Positions 1 to 7,936 of a stretch of 9,232 bases of DNA are shown here, piece by piece. The position numbers were made by a program, and so were the translations under genes. Below the pieces are notes generated by a model that worked only from the letters and a program-made list of their open reading frames with translations, made no database searches and had not been told where the DNA came from. Source of the DNA: Rhizobacter sp. (GTDB lineage Bacteria; Pseudomonadota; Gammaproteobacteria; Burkholderiales; Burkholderiaceae_C). Location of the stretch: positions 1-9,232 of the forward strand of contig JANYFX010000199.1 of assembly GCA_025359585.1 (NCBI GenBank), written 5' to 3'. Each line of letters opens with the position of its first letter. Within the stretch, counting starts at the first letter, position 1.

Positions 1-75
1 ATTTTGTTCTGTGGCAAGCCTCACCGCTTCAGCTTTGAATTCGGCGGTGAAGGTACGACGGGGAATACGTTTCAT
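1..75 (-). CDS. IS3-family transposase OrfA-like, N-terminus only
   Basis: A minus-strand reading frame starts with ATG at 75 and is still open at the window edge. The 25 visible residues begin MKRIPRRTFTAEFKAEAV. The pattern 'R-x-F-x-x-E-F-K-x-E-A-V' is typical of the first helix of the helix-turn-helix DNA-binding domain in IS3-family OrfA proteins, which recognise the element's terminal repeats. The sequence AGGAG (81-85 on the plus strand as ctcct) lies a few bases upstream of the ATG and supports this start. The catalytic DDE part would be in OrfB beyond the left edge. The family call rests on the N-terminal pattern alone, so the subgroup cannot be set. Confidence 0.7.
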   Translation of the reverse strand, partial: MKRIPRRTFTAEFKAEAVRLATEQN

Positions 76-87
76 GGTGGCTCCTAA

Positions 88-113
88 CAAGTTGATAAAG
101 TAACATCAACTTG
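88..113 (-). repeat. Perfect inverted repeat in the IS leader
   Basis: The arms CAAGTTGAT (88-96) and ATCAACTTG (105-113) are perfectly complementary over 9 bp, with an 8-base loop. The hairpin lies between the IS tip and the transposase start, directly upstream of the Shine-Dalgarno site. In other insertion sequences, leader hairpins can hold down transposase expression when transcription enters from outside. Here the dnd operon would read into the element from that side, so such a role is plausible but inferred. Confidence 0.6.
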
Positions 114-217
114 CCCGTCCACAATTTCGGACCCCGCTCACTATTCGCTGTGAGTACGTGAGATAGCTAGCATTTATAGTGGCCTTGTCGATTTCGCGGG
201 CCTATTGGACGCGGAGC

Positions 218-1435
218 CTACAACCCAATAGCCTGCTTCAACTCTTTACGGATCTCAGAACGCCCGATCCCCGACGCTTGATACTTGTCTCCGGCAGGAT
301 CCAATCCCGCACAAGGTGCAAGCAAGGATTCCAACGCCGGTCTGGAGTAATTGGCTGCGGTGGTCGCTCTTGTAGAAAGGATGTCTCGCAATATATCGAA
401 CGCTGCCTGTATGCCAACTGTTTTCTTCAAGTAGGAGTTGGCACCCGCAGGCGTCCAAATTTTGGCGGCCACTGCAGAAAAATAATTACACAAAATATCG
501 TAGATTGCTTTGTCGTTCCCATTGATATAAAACTCCCGCAATGGCAACCCTTTGATCGGCTTTAGGCTCTTGCGACCAATCTCTTTATTTCCTGGCCGTC
601 TAACAGTATTTCTATCCTCTTGTGGATTTTTGGAAAGAACTCGAAGAATTCCGTCTACAACTGTAGCCATAGATATTCTTACCAACCCGGCACCATCAGA
701 ATTGTTGGAAAAAATCGCCTCGGAATCCGCAGCTGGAAATATCGATCTATACATAGGCGACCCGTCCTCGGTATTCAATAGCCGGGTCAAATATACCGCC
801 AATGTTTCCGGCGACCACAGTTGAGCCGGACGCTCATCGACATCAAATCCAAAAAGCTCGTACGCTAAGCTGCGATCGACTTTCTTTTGATTGAAGTTGA
901 TCGTGGCGAACACGTATGCGTGGTATGGCGTTGGTAGCTCAAGAAACACGACGCAAAGCAATTCCATCGCCCGCTCTGGTGCGTCGGGTGGAAGATGCTC
1001 GAAGGCGTGGAGGCGATGCTGCCCATCAATTATCGACGCGCAGGGAATATTTCGCGACGGAATTTCAATATTCCAAAACCCGTTGCCTTTATTTTGTGCG
1101 GTCCATTGCAATTTATCATCTTCGATATACAGACCATCTTGAGAATAGTTCGCTGCAAGAATGATTGCATTGGGAAAAGTGGCGTCTGTCGTTTGGATGT
1201 ATGAAGCAATTTCTTGCAATCGAGTTTTCTTCTCTGCTCGTTGAGAACCAAAGATAGAGTACCCACCCTTGTTCTCGCTCGCCTCTTGCTCCAAACGCTC
1301 CCGCACCTCAGCGGGAAGAGAGTACGTTATCTTGTTCAGAACATCCGCGCGCAAAGAGAAGGCGAAAAAACTACCAAGTGGTTGTTGCACACGAATGGCA
1401 GGACAAGAAAGCACGTCAGTTGTCGTTGTGGCCAT
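218..1435 (-). CDS. dndB: DndB, DGQHR-domain regulator of DNA phosphorothioation
   Basis: This 405-residue protein carries the signature DGQHR at residues 137-141 (context SIIDGQHRLHAF). A second typical block at 176-195 (FATINFNQKKVDRSLAYELF) follows it. Both mark the DGQHR/ParB-like fold of DndB. In studied systems DndB is not needed for modification; it lowers the modification level and can act as a transcriptional regulator. The ATG at 1435 shares one base with the preceding stop codon (TAATG), so translation is probably coupled. Canonical dnd clusters have dndB first, whereas here it is the last gene of the operon. Base composition looks lower in GC than the operon's head (26 of 60 bases G or C at 661-720). 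DGQHR proteins also occur in other modification systems such as Dpd, but the neighbours make DndB the best name. Confidence 0.85.
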   Translation of the reverse strand: MATTTTDVLSCPAIRVQQPLGSFFAFSLRADVLNKITYSLPAEVRERLEQEASENKGGYSIFGSQRAEKKTRLQEIASYIQTTDATFPNAIILAANYSQDGLYIEDDKLQWTAQNKGNGFWNIEIPSRNIPCASIIDGQHRLHAFEHLPPDAPERAMELLCVVFLELPTPYHAYVFATINFNQKKVDRSLAYELFGFDVDERPAQLWSPETLAVYLTRLLNTEDGSPMYRSIFPAADSEAIFSNNSDGAGLVRISMATVVDGILRVLSKNPQEDRNTVRRPGNKEIGRKSLKPIKGLPLREFYINGNDKAIYDILCNYFSAVAAKIWTPAGANSYLKKTVGIQAAFDILRDILSTRATTAANYSRPALESLLAPCAGLDPAGDKYQASGIGRSEIRKELKQAIGL

Positions 1436-1902
1436 TATTGCAATCCCCCGCCTTCTAGCTTTGCTACATTTGGCTTTGATCCGCCATCCTCTGTTTTTGG
1501 TGGGGTTTCAGGCTGAAACTTCCCTGACAGTATGCAAATACGATACAGAAGATAAATAATGGCAATCGTCCCGACGGTGGCAAAAGGCATGGCGTAGGAT
1601 TTTTCATTTCTAAACAAGGCGCCAACTGCGAATAGTGCACCAAGCGCGCTGATAAAGCCAAGCTTCATTCGTCCCAATATCGACATCGCCTTCCAATAGT
1701 TTTCTGGTATGAAAATATCAGCAACCAACGGCGCAAGAGCTGCAATTGCATAGGTAGCTAATGATTCTGAGCTTATGGGGCGATCAACAAAAAGTGGAAA
1801 GTAAACACCAATGCCGCCGCCAATGCCAAATACGAGAAGTCCATAAAAAAGGACTGTCATGCGCTCGGCATTCGTTATTGTTCTTGTTTCATAATGCGAC
1901 AT
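1435..1902 (-). CDS. Predicted four-helix membrane protein in the dnd operon
   Basis: I do not recognise this 155-residue protein. Hydrophobic stretches at about residues 16-38, 47-65, 80-97 and 103-125 predict four transmembrane helices. Basic residues in the N-terminus, in the 66-80 loop and after helix four suggest that both ends face the cytoplasm. The last 30 residues are polar and rich in Pro, Gly and Lys, probably a flexible tail. GGAGAGG just upstream of the ATG at 1902 is a strong ribosome site. The gene lies 10 bases after the DndE-ATPase fusion and one base overlaps dndB, so it is firmly inside the operon. Membrane proteins are not part of the classical DndABCDE set. It might anchor the complex at the membrane, take part in a death response, or be a passenger; the sequence does not decide. 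Confidence 0.8.
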   Translation of the reverse strand: MSHYETRTITNAERMTVLFYGLLVFGIGGGIGVYFPLFVDRPISSESLATYAIAALAPLVADIFIPENYWKAMSILGRMKLGFISALGALFAVGALFRNEKSYAMPFATVGTIAIIYLLYRICILSGKFQPETPPKTEDGGSKPNVAKLEGGGLQ

Positions 1903-1912
1903 TGCGCCTCTC

Positions 1913-3439
1913 CTAAAACGCTTTAATCTTTGAGGGCTTCGAGTCTTTTAGCGTCATAAATACGCCGGTCGGTAGCGACGCAAAGCTCACCTTGCCCCGA
2001 AACATATTTTGGAGCACTTGATTGCTCGCAGCATTAGTTTTAAAACAGATTGGCAGCCCGATGTTTTCCAAATGGTCATCACCGGCACCGTCATAGTCAT
2101 CTGGACTCTGCGATGCCAGTGCCACCATGAGTCCCTTCGAGCGATGAAGCCGGATGTTGTCGGAGAGCGCCTTGTGCCGTGATGCCAACAAGTGCCTGGC
2201 TTCATCCACAGCTAAAACCGTACGCACTGCGCGGTGGCCTTCATGATCTTGCGGAGCTTCTGGAACTCGTTTGAGGTACGTGTTCAACGCGTCCAGCAGC
2301 AGGTAGGCCGCGAGGTTTTTTTGTGTATCGTGCGCGTGCGCAAAGGTAATGATCCAGCTCTGAGAGAAGAACTGCGCTGGCGACATTTCTGGGCGAAAAA
2401 TTGTTCGCTCCGTCAAGTCACTGATGGTCGAAATTACGCTATCTGTCTTCAGTTTCCTGTCTTCATAGAAGTCACGTAATGACTGCGCAATGTCATCAAG
2501 AGATATGTTTTTGCGTTGCGAAAATAGGGGCCGAAGAGCATCCTTCATGGTCTCCAATTGCACGGCACCCGCCTTGCTCTGCATCACTTTCGCAAAAGAG
2601 TCCCGGAAGCCCATGATGGCATCCGAAGCCGTCAATTCGGACTCATCTGATCCGAAGAACATGTCCAGAGGAATGGGCTCCTCAGGGACACGCAACACGC
2701 GAGCACCGATGGCTTCAACGAAGTCATGCCGATTGGCCAAGTCGCCCTTGCCCAAATCAAGAAGAATGACCGGAGCGCCGGACTGCTTGCGAACCTGCTT
2801 CACAAGTTCCAGCATCGTGCGCGTCTTCCCTGAGCCAGCCTGCCCCATCACGGCCACGTGGGGCGAGTAGCCGACGCCATTTACTTTCCAACGGAACGGC
2901 TCTTTGGAATCTACCGCTTTGCCAAGATCAACCAGGATGGGTGCAGGAGAGCTTCCAATTGTTGACCATGCGTCATCTGAAGAAGTCGCTGTAGCCGAAG
3001 CTGATCCGGATTCGGGCATATCGGCCCGACGCCGCACCAAGATGTCGATGAACCGGTTGTAGTCCTCTTCCGCTTCTTCCCAATCCGCCATCAACAAGGC
3101 GATGCCTCGGCTCCAATGCCGTTTGACAAGGTCTTGCAATGTGGCGAGCGTCAGATCCGCACGCGGGTTGACCCTACGCAGATGGGTGAACAGCAATCCC
3201 ACCCACAACGGCAATTCTTCGACGCCAAACAAGACATCGCCCTTGATGGGCTTTCCAGCACCAGACAAATTGGCTGAAGGATGGGTTGTTTCGGACAATG
3301 ACCTACCCATCGCCAGACGGGCAACGCGATTCTTGGCACTCAGCCCCAGATTGGAACGTAACAGCTCGGTGTATTTATCCGCCTCTGTATCTGCTTGAAA
3401 TCCTGCGAGCAGTACCTGCTCCATGGTTACGGCGCTCAT
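1913..3439 (-). CDS. dndE: DndE domain fused to HerA/FtsK-type ATPase
   Basis: This 508-residue protein has two parts. Residues 1 to about 125 resemble DndE: a helical stretch 'ELLRSNLGLSAKNRVARLAMGRSL' (25-48), then GDVLFGV (67-73) and a hydrophobic segment near 76-86. Stand-alone DndE is a tetramer that binds nicked double-stranded DNA. A Ser/Asp-rich linker (about 143-165) leads to a P-loop ATPase with Walker A GQAGSGKT (199-206), a strand VILLDLGKGD (224-233) and Walker B TVLAVDEAR (407-415). A late strand 'GLMVALASQSP' (436-446) carries a candidate sensor Gln. This order fits HerA/FtsK DNA-pumping ATPases. Canonical DndE is only about 110-120 residues, so this is an extended fusion form. 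Its ATG overlaps the dndD stop by four bases (ATGA). The ATPase is clear; the DndE assignment rests on pattern and context. Confidence 0.8.
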   Translation of the reverse strand: MSAVTMEQVLLAGFQADTEADKYTELLRSNLGLSAKNRVARLAMGRSLSETTHPSANLSGAGKPIKGDVLFGVEELPLWVGLLFTHLRRVNPRADLTLATLQDLVKRHWSRGIALLMADWEEAEEDYNRFIDILVRRRADMPESGSASATATSSDDAWSTIGSSPAPILVDLGKAVDSKEPFRWKVNGVGYSPHVAVMGQAGSGKTRTMLELVKQVRKQSGAPVILLDLGKGDLANRHDFVEAIGARVLRVPEEPIPLDMFFGSDESELTASDAIMGFRDSFAKVMQSKAGAVQLETMKDALRPLFSQRKNISLDDIAQSLRDFYEDRKLKTDSVISTISDLTERTIFRPEMSPAQFFSQSWIITFAHAHDTQKNLAAYLLLDALNTYLKRVPEAPQDHEGHRAVRTVLAVDEARHLLASRHKALSDNIRLHRSKGLMVALASQSPDDYDGAGDDHLENIGLPICFKTNAASNQVLQNMFRGKVSFASLPTGVFMTLKDSKPSKIKAF

Positions 3440-5487
3440 GCTGCCATCTCCTCGAAATACGCATCTTCGGTCGCCACCGTACGTCCGACACCACTGTCGA
3501 TCTCGACGTGTTGCAGCAAGTAGGTCTTGCCGACGTAGGGTTCAAGCGCTGCATAAGTCTCTTGATCGATTTCTTTATCCTGTGAGAGCAGGATAACTTG
3601 ACGCTTCTTGTCTGAAGTCCAGTACTTGAGGATGTTGGTGCGATGCGTGCTGTCGAGACGCCCCAGTGGCGTATCAACGACCATGGGGGCGTCTATGCCC
3701 GAAATTTCGGCGAGCCCCGCCAACAAAGCTGTAGCGAAGACCTGATTCTCTCCAGCAGACTTATCGAAGGGAATCTCCTGGCCGTTCCGCCCAAGAATTC
3801 TGGTCTTGCCAGTCTCGTCGATATCGACGCGATGAACCTGGCCTTTATGCGCAAGCTTCTTGTAGACATCAGTCATTGATTTCGCGAGCTGATCGACCTT
3901 CAGTGCGTACATCTGGGGAATCAGTTCACCGATCAGGTTGCACACACGCTCCGCACGTCCAACCATTGACTTCAACGGGTTTGCTTGCACGAAACGCTCG
4001 TGCTCCCGCATATAGAGTGCGCGCTCCTGATCGATCGTTCCCTTAAGTCCGACCAATTGGCGATCCAGGTCGCCCAACCCACGTTGGCGCTGATCCAGCG
4101 TGACATTGATGGACGCCGACTCCCCTTGCAACTTCGCTAGCGTGCCGTCCTTGTCAACGCCTTCAATCTTTGTGTAGCGATTGATCAGTTCACGTATACG
4201 CTTTTGCAGAGTTGCCCGTTTTGCAATCAACCCCAGAACGTCTTGCGCGCCCACCCGCAAACCATCTACCGCGCTAAGTAGCGCCGCGCGTTTTGCACCA
4301 AGGTAGTCATGCATGATCGTGTCGGCGCATCCTTCAGGCATGGGGTAGAACAGGCTCTCCCATGCGGCATTCAACCGCGCCTGCAGCGCCGCTTCCTGAT
4401 TGTTGGTCAGGGCGGGCTCCAACGGGGGGTCACTGGTGTCGTAAAAGGTGCCAATGAACTTCGTCTTCTCTGGCTCCAGATTGCGCCGTCGCTCCTCCCA
4501 GCTCTCACGCGATATCTCTGCGCGAACTTGCTGGGAAAGTACGTCGAGTGTTTCCCTACCGACAAGATGGAATGGCAACTTGGTGGCGACGATCACATCC
4601 AAAGCGTCTTCAGTAGCGCGTAGTTCGTTCTCTGCCTCTGTTTGTTGCCTGATCACATCAGCCGCGCTTGCTACATCGCCAGCGCCAGCGCCCATCCCGA
4701 TCATTCGATTCGTCAAATCCGTGCGCTGCGTTTGCAGATTTTTGACAGCCTCGTCCGCTTCGCGGTGTTTGCGTTCCGCCTCGTCGTATTCACGCTCGTG
4801 CTGGGACAAGGTTGCGAACAGTTCACGGTGTTTTTGCTCGTCCACCACAGGTATGCCGCTAGACCGATTCGTCTGAAATTCTTCCAGCCGCTTTTTCAGC
4901 CTGCGCAGAAGCACAACACCAAGCAGTCCTTCGATGCCGCTTTTGATTTGGTCGGACCGGCTTTGATCTGCGAGCTTCTTGACTTCTTCGCCATCAAAGA
5001 AGAAAAACGGTGCCACATGCGCCGGAATGAACTGCTGATCAAGGAGTTCCGGTAGCTTCTCTGCGGCCAAAGCGCGACCGCGAATACCGTCTCGCACCTG
5101 ATAAATGACGACCTCGTCCTCACCGGTCCAATCACCTGAGCGGCTGAAGAACCACTTGCGCGTTACTTCGAACCCCTCCGCCTGGGTCTTGTTGATCTGA
5201 ATTTTGACCCACATGGCGTCGCGGCCTGTGCGCACTGCAGTACCGTGCAGAGCCCGCTCGACGAACTTGCGGTAGCCCACGTCGTCCTTTAATCCAGCGC
5301 GTCCCAGGTGCTCGACGGCTTCTTTGCCATACAGACCCAGATACAACGCCTCCAAGATGGACGTCTTGCCGTAGCCGTTCATGCCGCCAATGAGCACGAT
5401 GTTTCGCCCAGCCCGAGGCTGGGGAAAATCGAATACCTGATGCTGATAGCTCTTGAAATTGAACAGTTCTATTTTTGCGATCCACAT
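3436..5487 (-). CDS. dndD: DndD, SMC/RecF-like ATPase of DNA phosphorothioation
   Basis: This 683-residue protein has the split-ATPase layout of Rad50/RecF/SMC proteins. The N-terminal 'IELFNFKSYQ' is followed by Walker A GGMNGYGKTS (34-43). FFFFDGEEV at 161-169 is typical of DndD. The middle (about 195-260 and 440-540) is rich in charged, coiled-coil-like heptads. The C-terminus has the signature SAGENQ (577-582) and Walker B MVVDTPLGRLD (602-612). No CxxC zinc hook is present, unlike Rad50. DndD supplies ATPase activity, and probably DNA opening or nicking, to the sulfur-insertion complex with DndC and DndE. GGGAGG upstream of the ATG at 5487 serves as the ribosome site. It starts 15 bases after the small protein gene and overlaps the next gene by four bases. 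All key motifs are intact. Confidence 0.93.
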   Translation of the reverse strand: MWIAKIELFNFKSYQHQVFDFPQPRAGRNIVLIGGMNGYGKTSILEALYLGLYGKEAVEHLGRAGLKDDVGYRKFVERALHGTAVRTGRDAMWVKIQINKTQAEGFEVTRKWFFSRSGDWTGEDEVVIYQVRDGIRGRALAAEKLPELLDQQFIPAHVAPFFFFDGEEVKKLADQSRSDQIKSGIEGLLGVVLLRRLKKRLEEFQTNRSSGIPVVDEQKHRELFATLSQHEREYDEAERKHREADEAVKNLQTQRTDLTNRMIGMGAGAGDVASAADVIRQQTEAENELRATEDALDVIVATKLPFHLVGRETLDVLSQQVRAEISRESWEERRRNLEPEKTKFIGTFYDTSDPPLEPALTNNQEAALQARLNAAWESLFYPMPEGCADTIMHDYLGAKRAALLSAVDGLRVGAQDVLGLIAKRATLQKRIRELINRYTKIEGVDKDGTLAKLQGESASINVTLDQRQRGLGDLDRQLVGLKGTIDQERALYMREHERFVQANPLKSMVGRAERVCNLIGELIPQMYALKVDQLAKSMTDVYKKLAHKGQVHRVDIDETGKTRILGRNGQEIPFDKSAGENQVFATALLAGLAEISGIDAPMVVDTPLGRLDSTHRTNILKYWTSDKKRQVILLSQDKEIDQETYAALEPYVGKTYLLQHVEIDSGVGRTVATEDAYFEEMAA

Positions 5488-5502
5488 ATTCTTTTGCCTC
5501 CC

Positions 5503-5703
5503 TTAGTCCATCTCACTGAGAATTTCTTCGATACGGGGATAGACGTTACGCGCACGCTCCTCACCCGCGCGTTCGCGCTGCATTCCGACCAGTTGTTCCA
5601 ACACGTCAAAAGGGACATCATGCTTGGCGCACAGTTCTTCCAGCATGGCGCGTGCATCGGCATCGGACCACAGGGGCAGATCGCCCAAAAATACATCGCT
5701 CAT
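5503..5703 (-). CDS. Small Dnd-associated protein of unknown function
   Basis: This 66-residue protein has an N-terminal 'FLGDLPLWSDADARAML' followed by predicted helices rich in Glu and Arg, and ends EILSEMD. There is no signal peptide, membrane segment or cysteine cluster. It overlaps the dndC stop codon by four bases (ATGA) and stands 15 bases before dndD, so it is a real, coupled gene. As far as I recall, small proteins of this kind between dndC and dndD have been catalogued only as DNA-modification-system-associated small proteins, with no known activity. It is not DndE, because a DndE-like domain occurs two genes downstream. An adaptor between DndC and DndD is a reasonable guess from position alone. 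Confidence 0.8.
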   Translation of the reverse strand: MSDVFLGDLPLWSDADARAMLEELCAKHDVPFDVLEQLVGMQRERAGEERARNVYPRIEEILSEMD

Positions 5704-6875
5704 TCTGCTAGTCCCCTTTTTGTCGCCGGCTTGCTTATTTCCTCTGCCCAGATGGTCTGAATTCGCTCGATTTCATCTGCGGAGATCAACGGGTCACCAT
5801 AGACTTCCTGGGTAGCGATCAGCCGATCCAAGATCATTTTTCGAGCTTGAATTGTGAATGGCCCGGGAACGTGCTGAATTTGTTCGCCCCTGGCGTTGAA
5901 ACTAATTTGACCATTTCTGCGCTCAAAAGAGCGGTAACGCGGATCGTTGCGGATATCTTTCAGCCACTGTCTGAATTCGATCAACGCAGAAAATTGATGC
6001 TTTCCTGCATCCACAAAACCCTGAAGGCTCTTATCCTTTTCCACGACCGTACACGTCCAGCACCCGAAACGGCTATTGGCCGTCCCGCAGCCCGCTGCTT
6101 CGTCCTTGCTCAATACAACGGGACATTCGCCGCCTTCTGCGTCCCGATATAACTGAATCAAATCCCGGTGGGTGCCTCCCCATGGTGGCAGGCTTTCTCC
6201 CAGTACCTCCCATACATCATCGATGGTGAGATCCACGATGGGACGATAGATGAAGGCTCCTGGCAGTTCACTATGGGGTGTGAGATTTGAACCTTCAAGA
6301 TTCTGGAATTTGTTGATGGAGTTGCGACGGCTATCGCTTTCATCAAGACGCACACCGAGGATGACGATGGCCGCCCCGTGTGCGGAGACGTTGTCCAGAA
6401 TGTAACGGCTGGTCGGCTGGATCTTGAGCCGGTCGGTACACCAGCGCATCGTCTGGTTTGGACTAGGGTAACCCTTGCCAATTAGCAGCGTCCAGAATGT
6501 TTTGTCGGGTGCGGGTCTTGTGGTCACTACATCCACAGGAAGCCGCAAGGTCTGTGTCATTTCTCTGAGCGCACTTTGCACTTTTGCCAGGTGCGCCATG
6601 ACCAGAGGACTCTCCACTTGCGTGTCATTGGAAACGACGTGAACATGCCGCTTACGCTGAGACGGCGAAATCTGTAGAAGCGCTTCGAACACAGCCTGAG
6701 CCACCACGGTGGAATCTTTTCCTCCGGAGAACCCGATGATCCATGGGTAGTCTTGTGTTTCCGACAAGTACTCCGTCCGGACCGACCTAACGACCTCTTC
6801 CCAGAGTTCTTTCCCCTCCAGGGGCCGCTCTGCGACTGGGACATCCAGCATCACTTCATCAGTTGTAGAAAACAT
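5700..6875 (-). CDS. dndC: DndC, PAPS-reductase-like sulfurtransferase of DNA phosphorothioation
   Basis: This 391-residue protein has the PP-loop SGGKDS at residues 50-55, which binds and cleaves ATP in the PAPS reductase/N-type ATP pyrophosphatase superfamily. RWCTDRLK (144-151) is the conserved cysteine segment of this family. Three more cysteines in C263-x8-C272-x2-C275, together with C146, are candidates for the iron-sulfur cluster known in DndC. DndC activates the DNA backbone and passes on sulfur delivered by a cysteine desulfurase. GAGAAG upstream of the ATG at 6875 is the ribosome site. It lies 14 bases after the toxin gene and overlaps the small protein gene by four bases. No dndA gene is present, so the sulfur donor is presumably a chromosomal IscS. 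The protein is full length, with its catalytic motifs intact. Confidence 0.95.
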   Translation of the reverse strand: MFSTTDEVMLDVPVAERPLEGKELWEEVVRSVRTEYLSETQDYPWIIGFSGGKDSTVVAQAVFEALLQISPSQRKRHVHVVSNDTQVESPLVMAHLAKVQSALREMTQTLRLPVDVVTTRPAPDKTFWTLLIGKGYPSPNQTMRWCTDRLKIQPTSRYILDNVSAHGAAIVILGVRLDESDSRRNSINKFQNLEGSNLTPHSELPGAFIYRPIVDLTIDDVWEVLGESLPPWGGTHRDLIQLYRDAEGGECPVVLSKDEAAGCGTANSRFGCWTCTVVEKDKSLQGFVDAGKHQFSALIEFRQWLKDIRNDPRYRSFERRNGQISFNARGEQIQHVPGPFTIQARKMILDRLIATQEVYGDPLISADEIERIQTIWAEEISKPATKRGLAE

Positions 6876-6889
6876 ATCTTCTTCTCAAT

Positions 6890-7936
6890 TCAAATAGGGT
6901 TGCCATTAATGGCGCGTTCTAGTCTCGCCACGCTTTCGAACACCTGGCTCAACGACGGCACTTGCCCAAACACCATGCCCGTCATTGCTTCGTAATCCTT
7001 GGCAAGTGCATCTTGCATACCTTGCGTCGGCATCAGCGTGAAAGTTCCGGGTTCAGCGGTAGCCAAGCCCAGGTCCGTGCTACCAAAGAACAAGCGTGCA
7101 TGGCGCGCGCAGTCGCGCGCCAACTCATGATCCGCAAGCCATTTCGAGATTTGGTCAGATTGCATCAACTGATGCACGTCATAGTAGTGGCGCGACACTC
7201 GCTGGCCGCCATGGCGAAGTTCGTTCCGACGCTCATGCCATTGGCGCAAGCCATGCAGGATCACAACCTTGTCCCAAAAGGTGCGCTCAGGCTTGACTGT
7301 CGTGACGTTGGCAACTGCCAGATCGAGGTCGGGAAGATCATCGGCCACATAGGGCCTCACGATGGCTGCCGTGTTGGGATCGATTGCTGATCGCGCACCT
7401 GATTCGATCTTGACCGCAGATCGGATGTAGTCACCAGGCCGTGCTGTGACAGCGGGATACCAGAAAAGCAAGCTTTGCCCGTCGGCATCATCAGGGTCGG
7501 CTTGCAGCCGAAAACGCCCGGACGGAATTGCAGCCGCAGCCGCGTCGCCAAACTGTTTCGTCAGCGGGCCGTTGATATAGGTCTGACAGGACGTGCGAAT
7601 GGCATCGAGTCGCGCACGACGCTTTTTCCCGCTCAGCGCTTCGAGTTCCGCTGTGTCAGCGTTGAATCCGAGATCATCCCGAAACACTGTGATGTCGATG
7701 TCTTCCGAAAACCGGGCAACAAGTCCGAATGCTTTGGACAACGATGTGCCTCCCTTGAACAGCAGGCGCGGAATACCCTTTGGCAAGCCGTTGAAAAGCG
7801 CATCCAGCGTCCAGCAGACCCAGAAGTCTTTCTCCACGTGCTGCACGGCGGTTCCCAGGCGTGCAGCCGTTCCGAGAAAGAGATCGCGCCGCTCGTTGTC
7901 GTCGGCCGCAATCACGGTGTGGAAAGCGGTGTTCAA
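6890..7936 (-). CDS. abiEii: AbiEii-type nucleotidyltransferase toxin
   Basis: This 348-residue protein shows the AbiEii nucleotidyltransferase fold: KGGTSLSK at 61-68 and the catalytic pair in SEDIDI (Asp79 and Asp81), followed by VKIESGARS (175-183) and RHYYDVHQL (249-257). AbiEii toxins are GTP-binding nucleotidyltransferases that stop growth reversibly; some relatives modify tRNA. The start is probably TTG at 7936, overlapping the antitoxin stop codon (TTGA), with GGAAG eight bases upstream. A GTG seven codons in is the alternative. This coupling to the antitoxin gene is typical of type IV toxin-antitoxin pairs. It is followed 14 bases later by dndC, with no terminator seen between them, so toxin and modification genes probably share a transcript. 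All motifs look active. Confidence 0.9.
   Translation of the reverse strand: MNTAFHTVIAADDNERRDLFLGTAARLGTAVQHVEKDFWVCWTLDALFNGLPKGIPRLLFKGGTSLSKAFGLVARFSEDIDITVFRDDLGFNADTAELEALSGKKRRARLDAIRTSCQTYINGPLTKQFGDAAAAAIPSGRFRLQADPDDADGQSLLFWYPAVTARPGDYIRSAVKIESGARSAIDPNTAAIVRPYVADDLPDLDLAVANVTTVKPERTFWDKVVILHGLRQWHERRNELRHGGQRVSRHYYDVHQLMQSDQISKWLADHELARDCARHARLFFGSTDLGLATAEPGTFTLMPTQGMQDALAKDYEAMTGMVFGQVPSLSQVFESVARLERAINGNPI

Larger units (their letters stand above)
1..140 (-). mobile_element. End of an IS3-family-like insertion sequence
   Basis: The first 140 bases look like the 5' end of an insertion sequence pointing leftward. Read on the minus strand, it begins TGAGCGGGGTCC at position 140. 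TG as the outermost bases is usual for IS3-family ends. A short leader with a perfect inverted repeat follows, then a Shine-Dalgarno site and a transposase-like start. The other end, the opposite terminal repeat and the target duplication lie outside the window, so the boundary at 140 is inferred from the TG rule and from where the dnd operon's own DNA appears to start. The element sits 77 bases downstream of the dndB stop codon and marks the left border of the Dnd module. Confidence 0.6.

Noticed and set aside
202..231. Inverted repeat CTATTGG/CCAATAG around the dndB stop codon, as a terminator
   Set aside because: The stem is only 7 bp with a 16-base loop, overlaps the end of the coding region, and no T-rich run follows on the minus strand.
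179..565. Plus-strand open frame of 128 codons
   Set aside because: It lies opposite dndB, which has strong family motifs and operon coupling. The plus-strand translation shows no family features.
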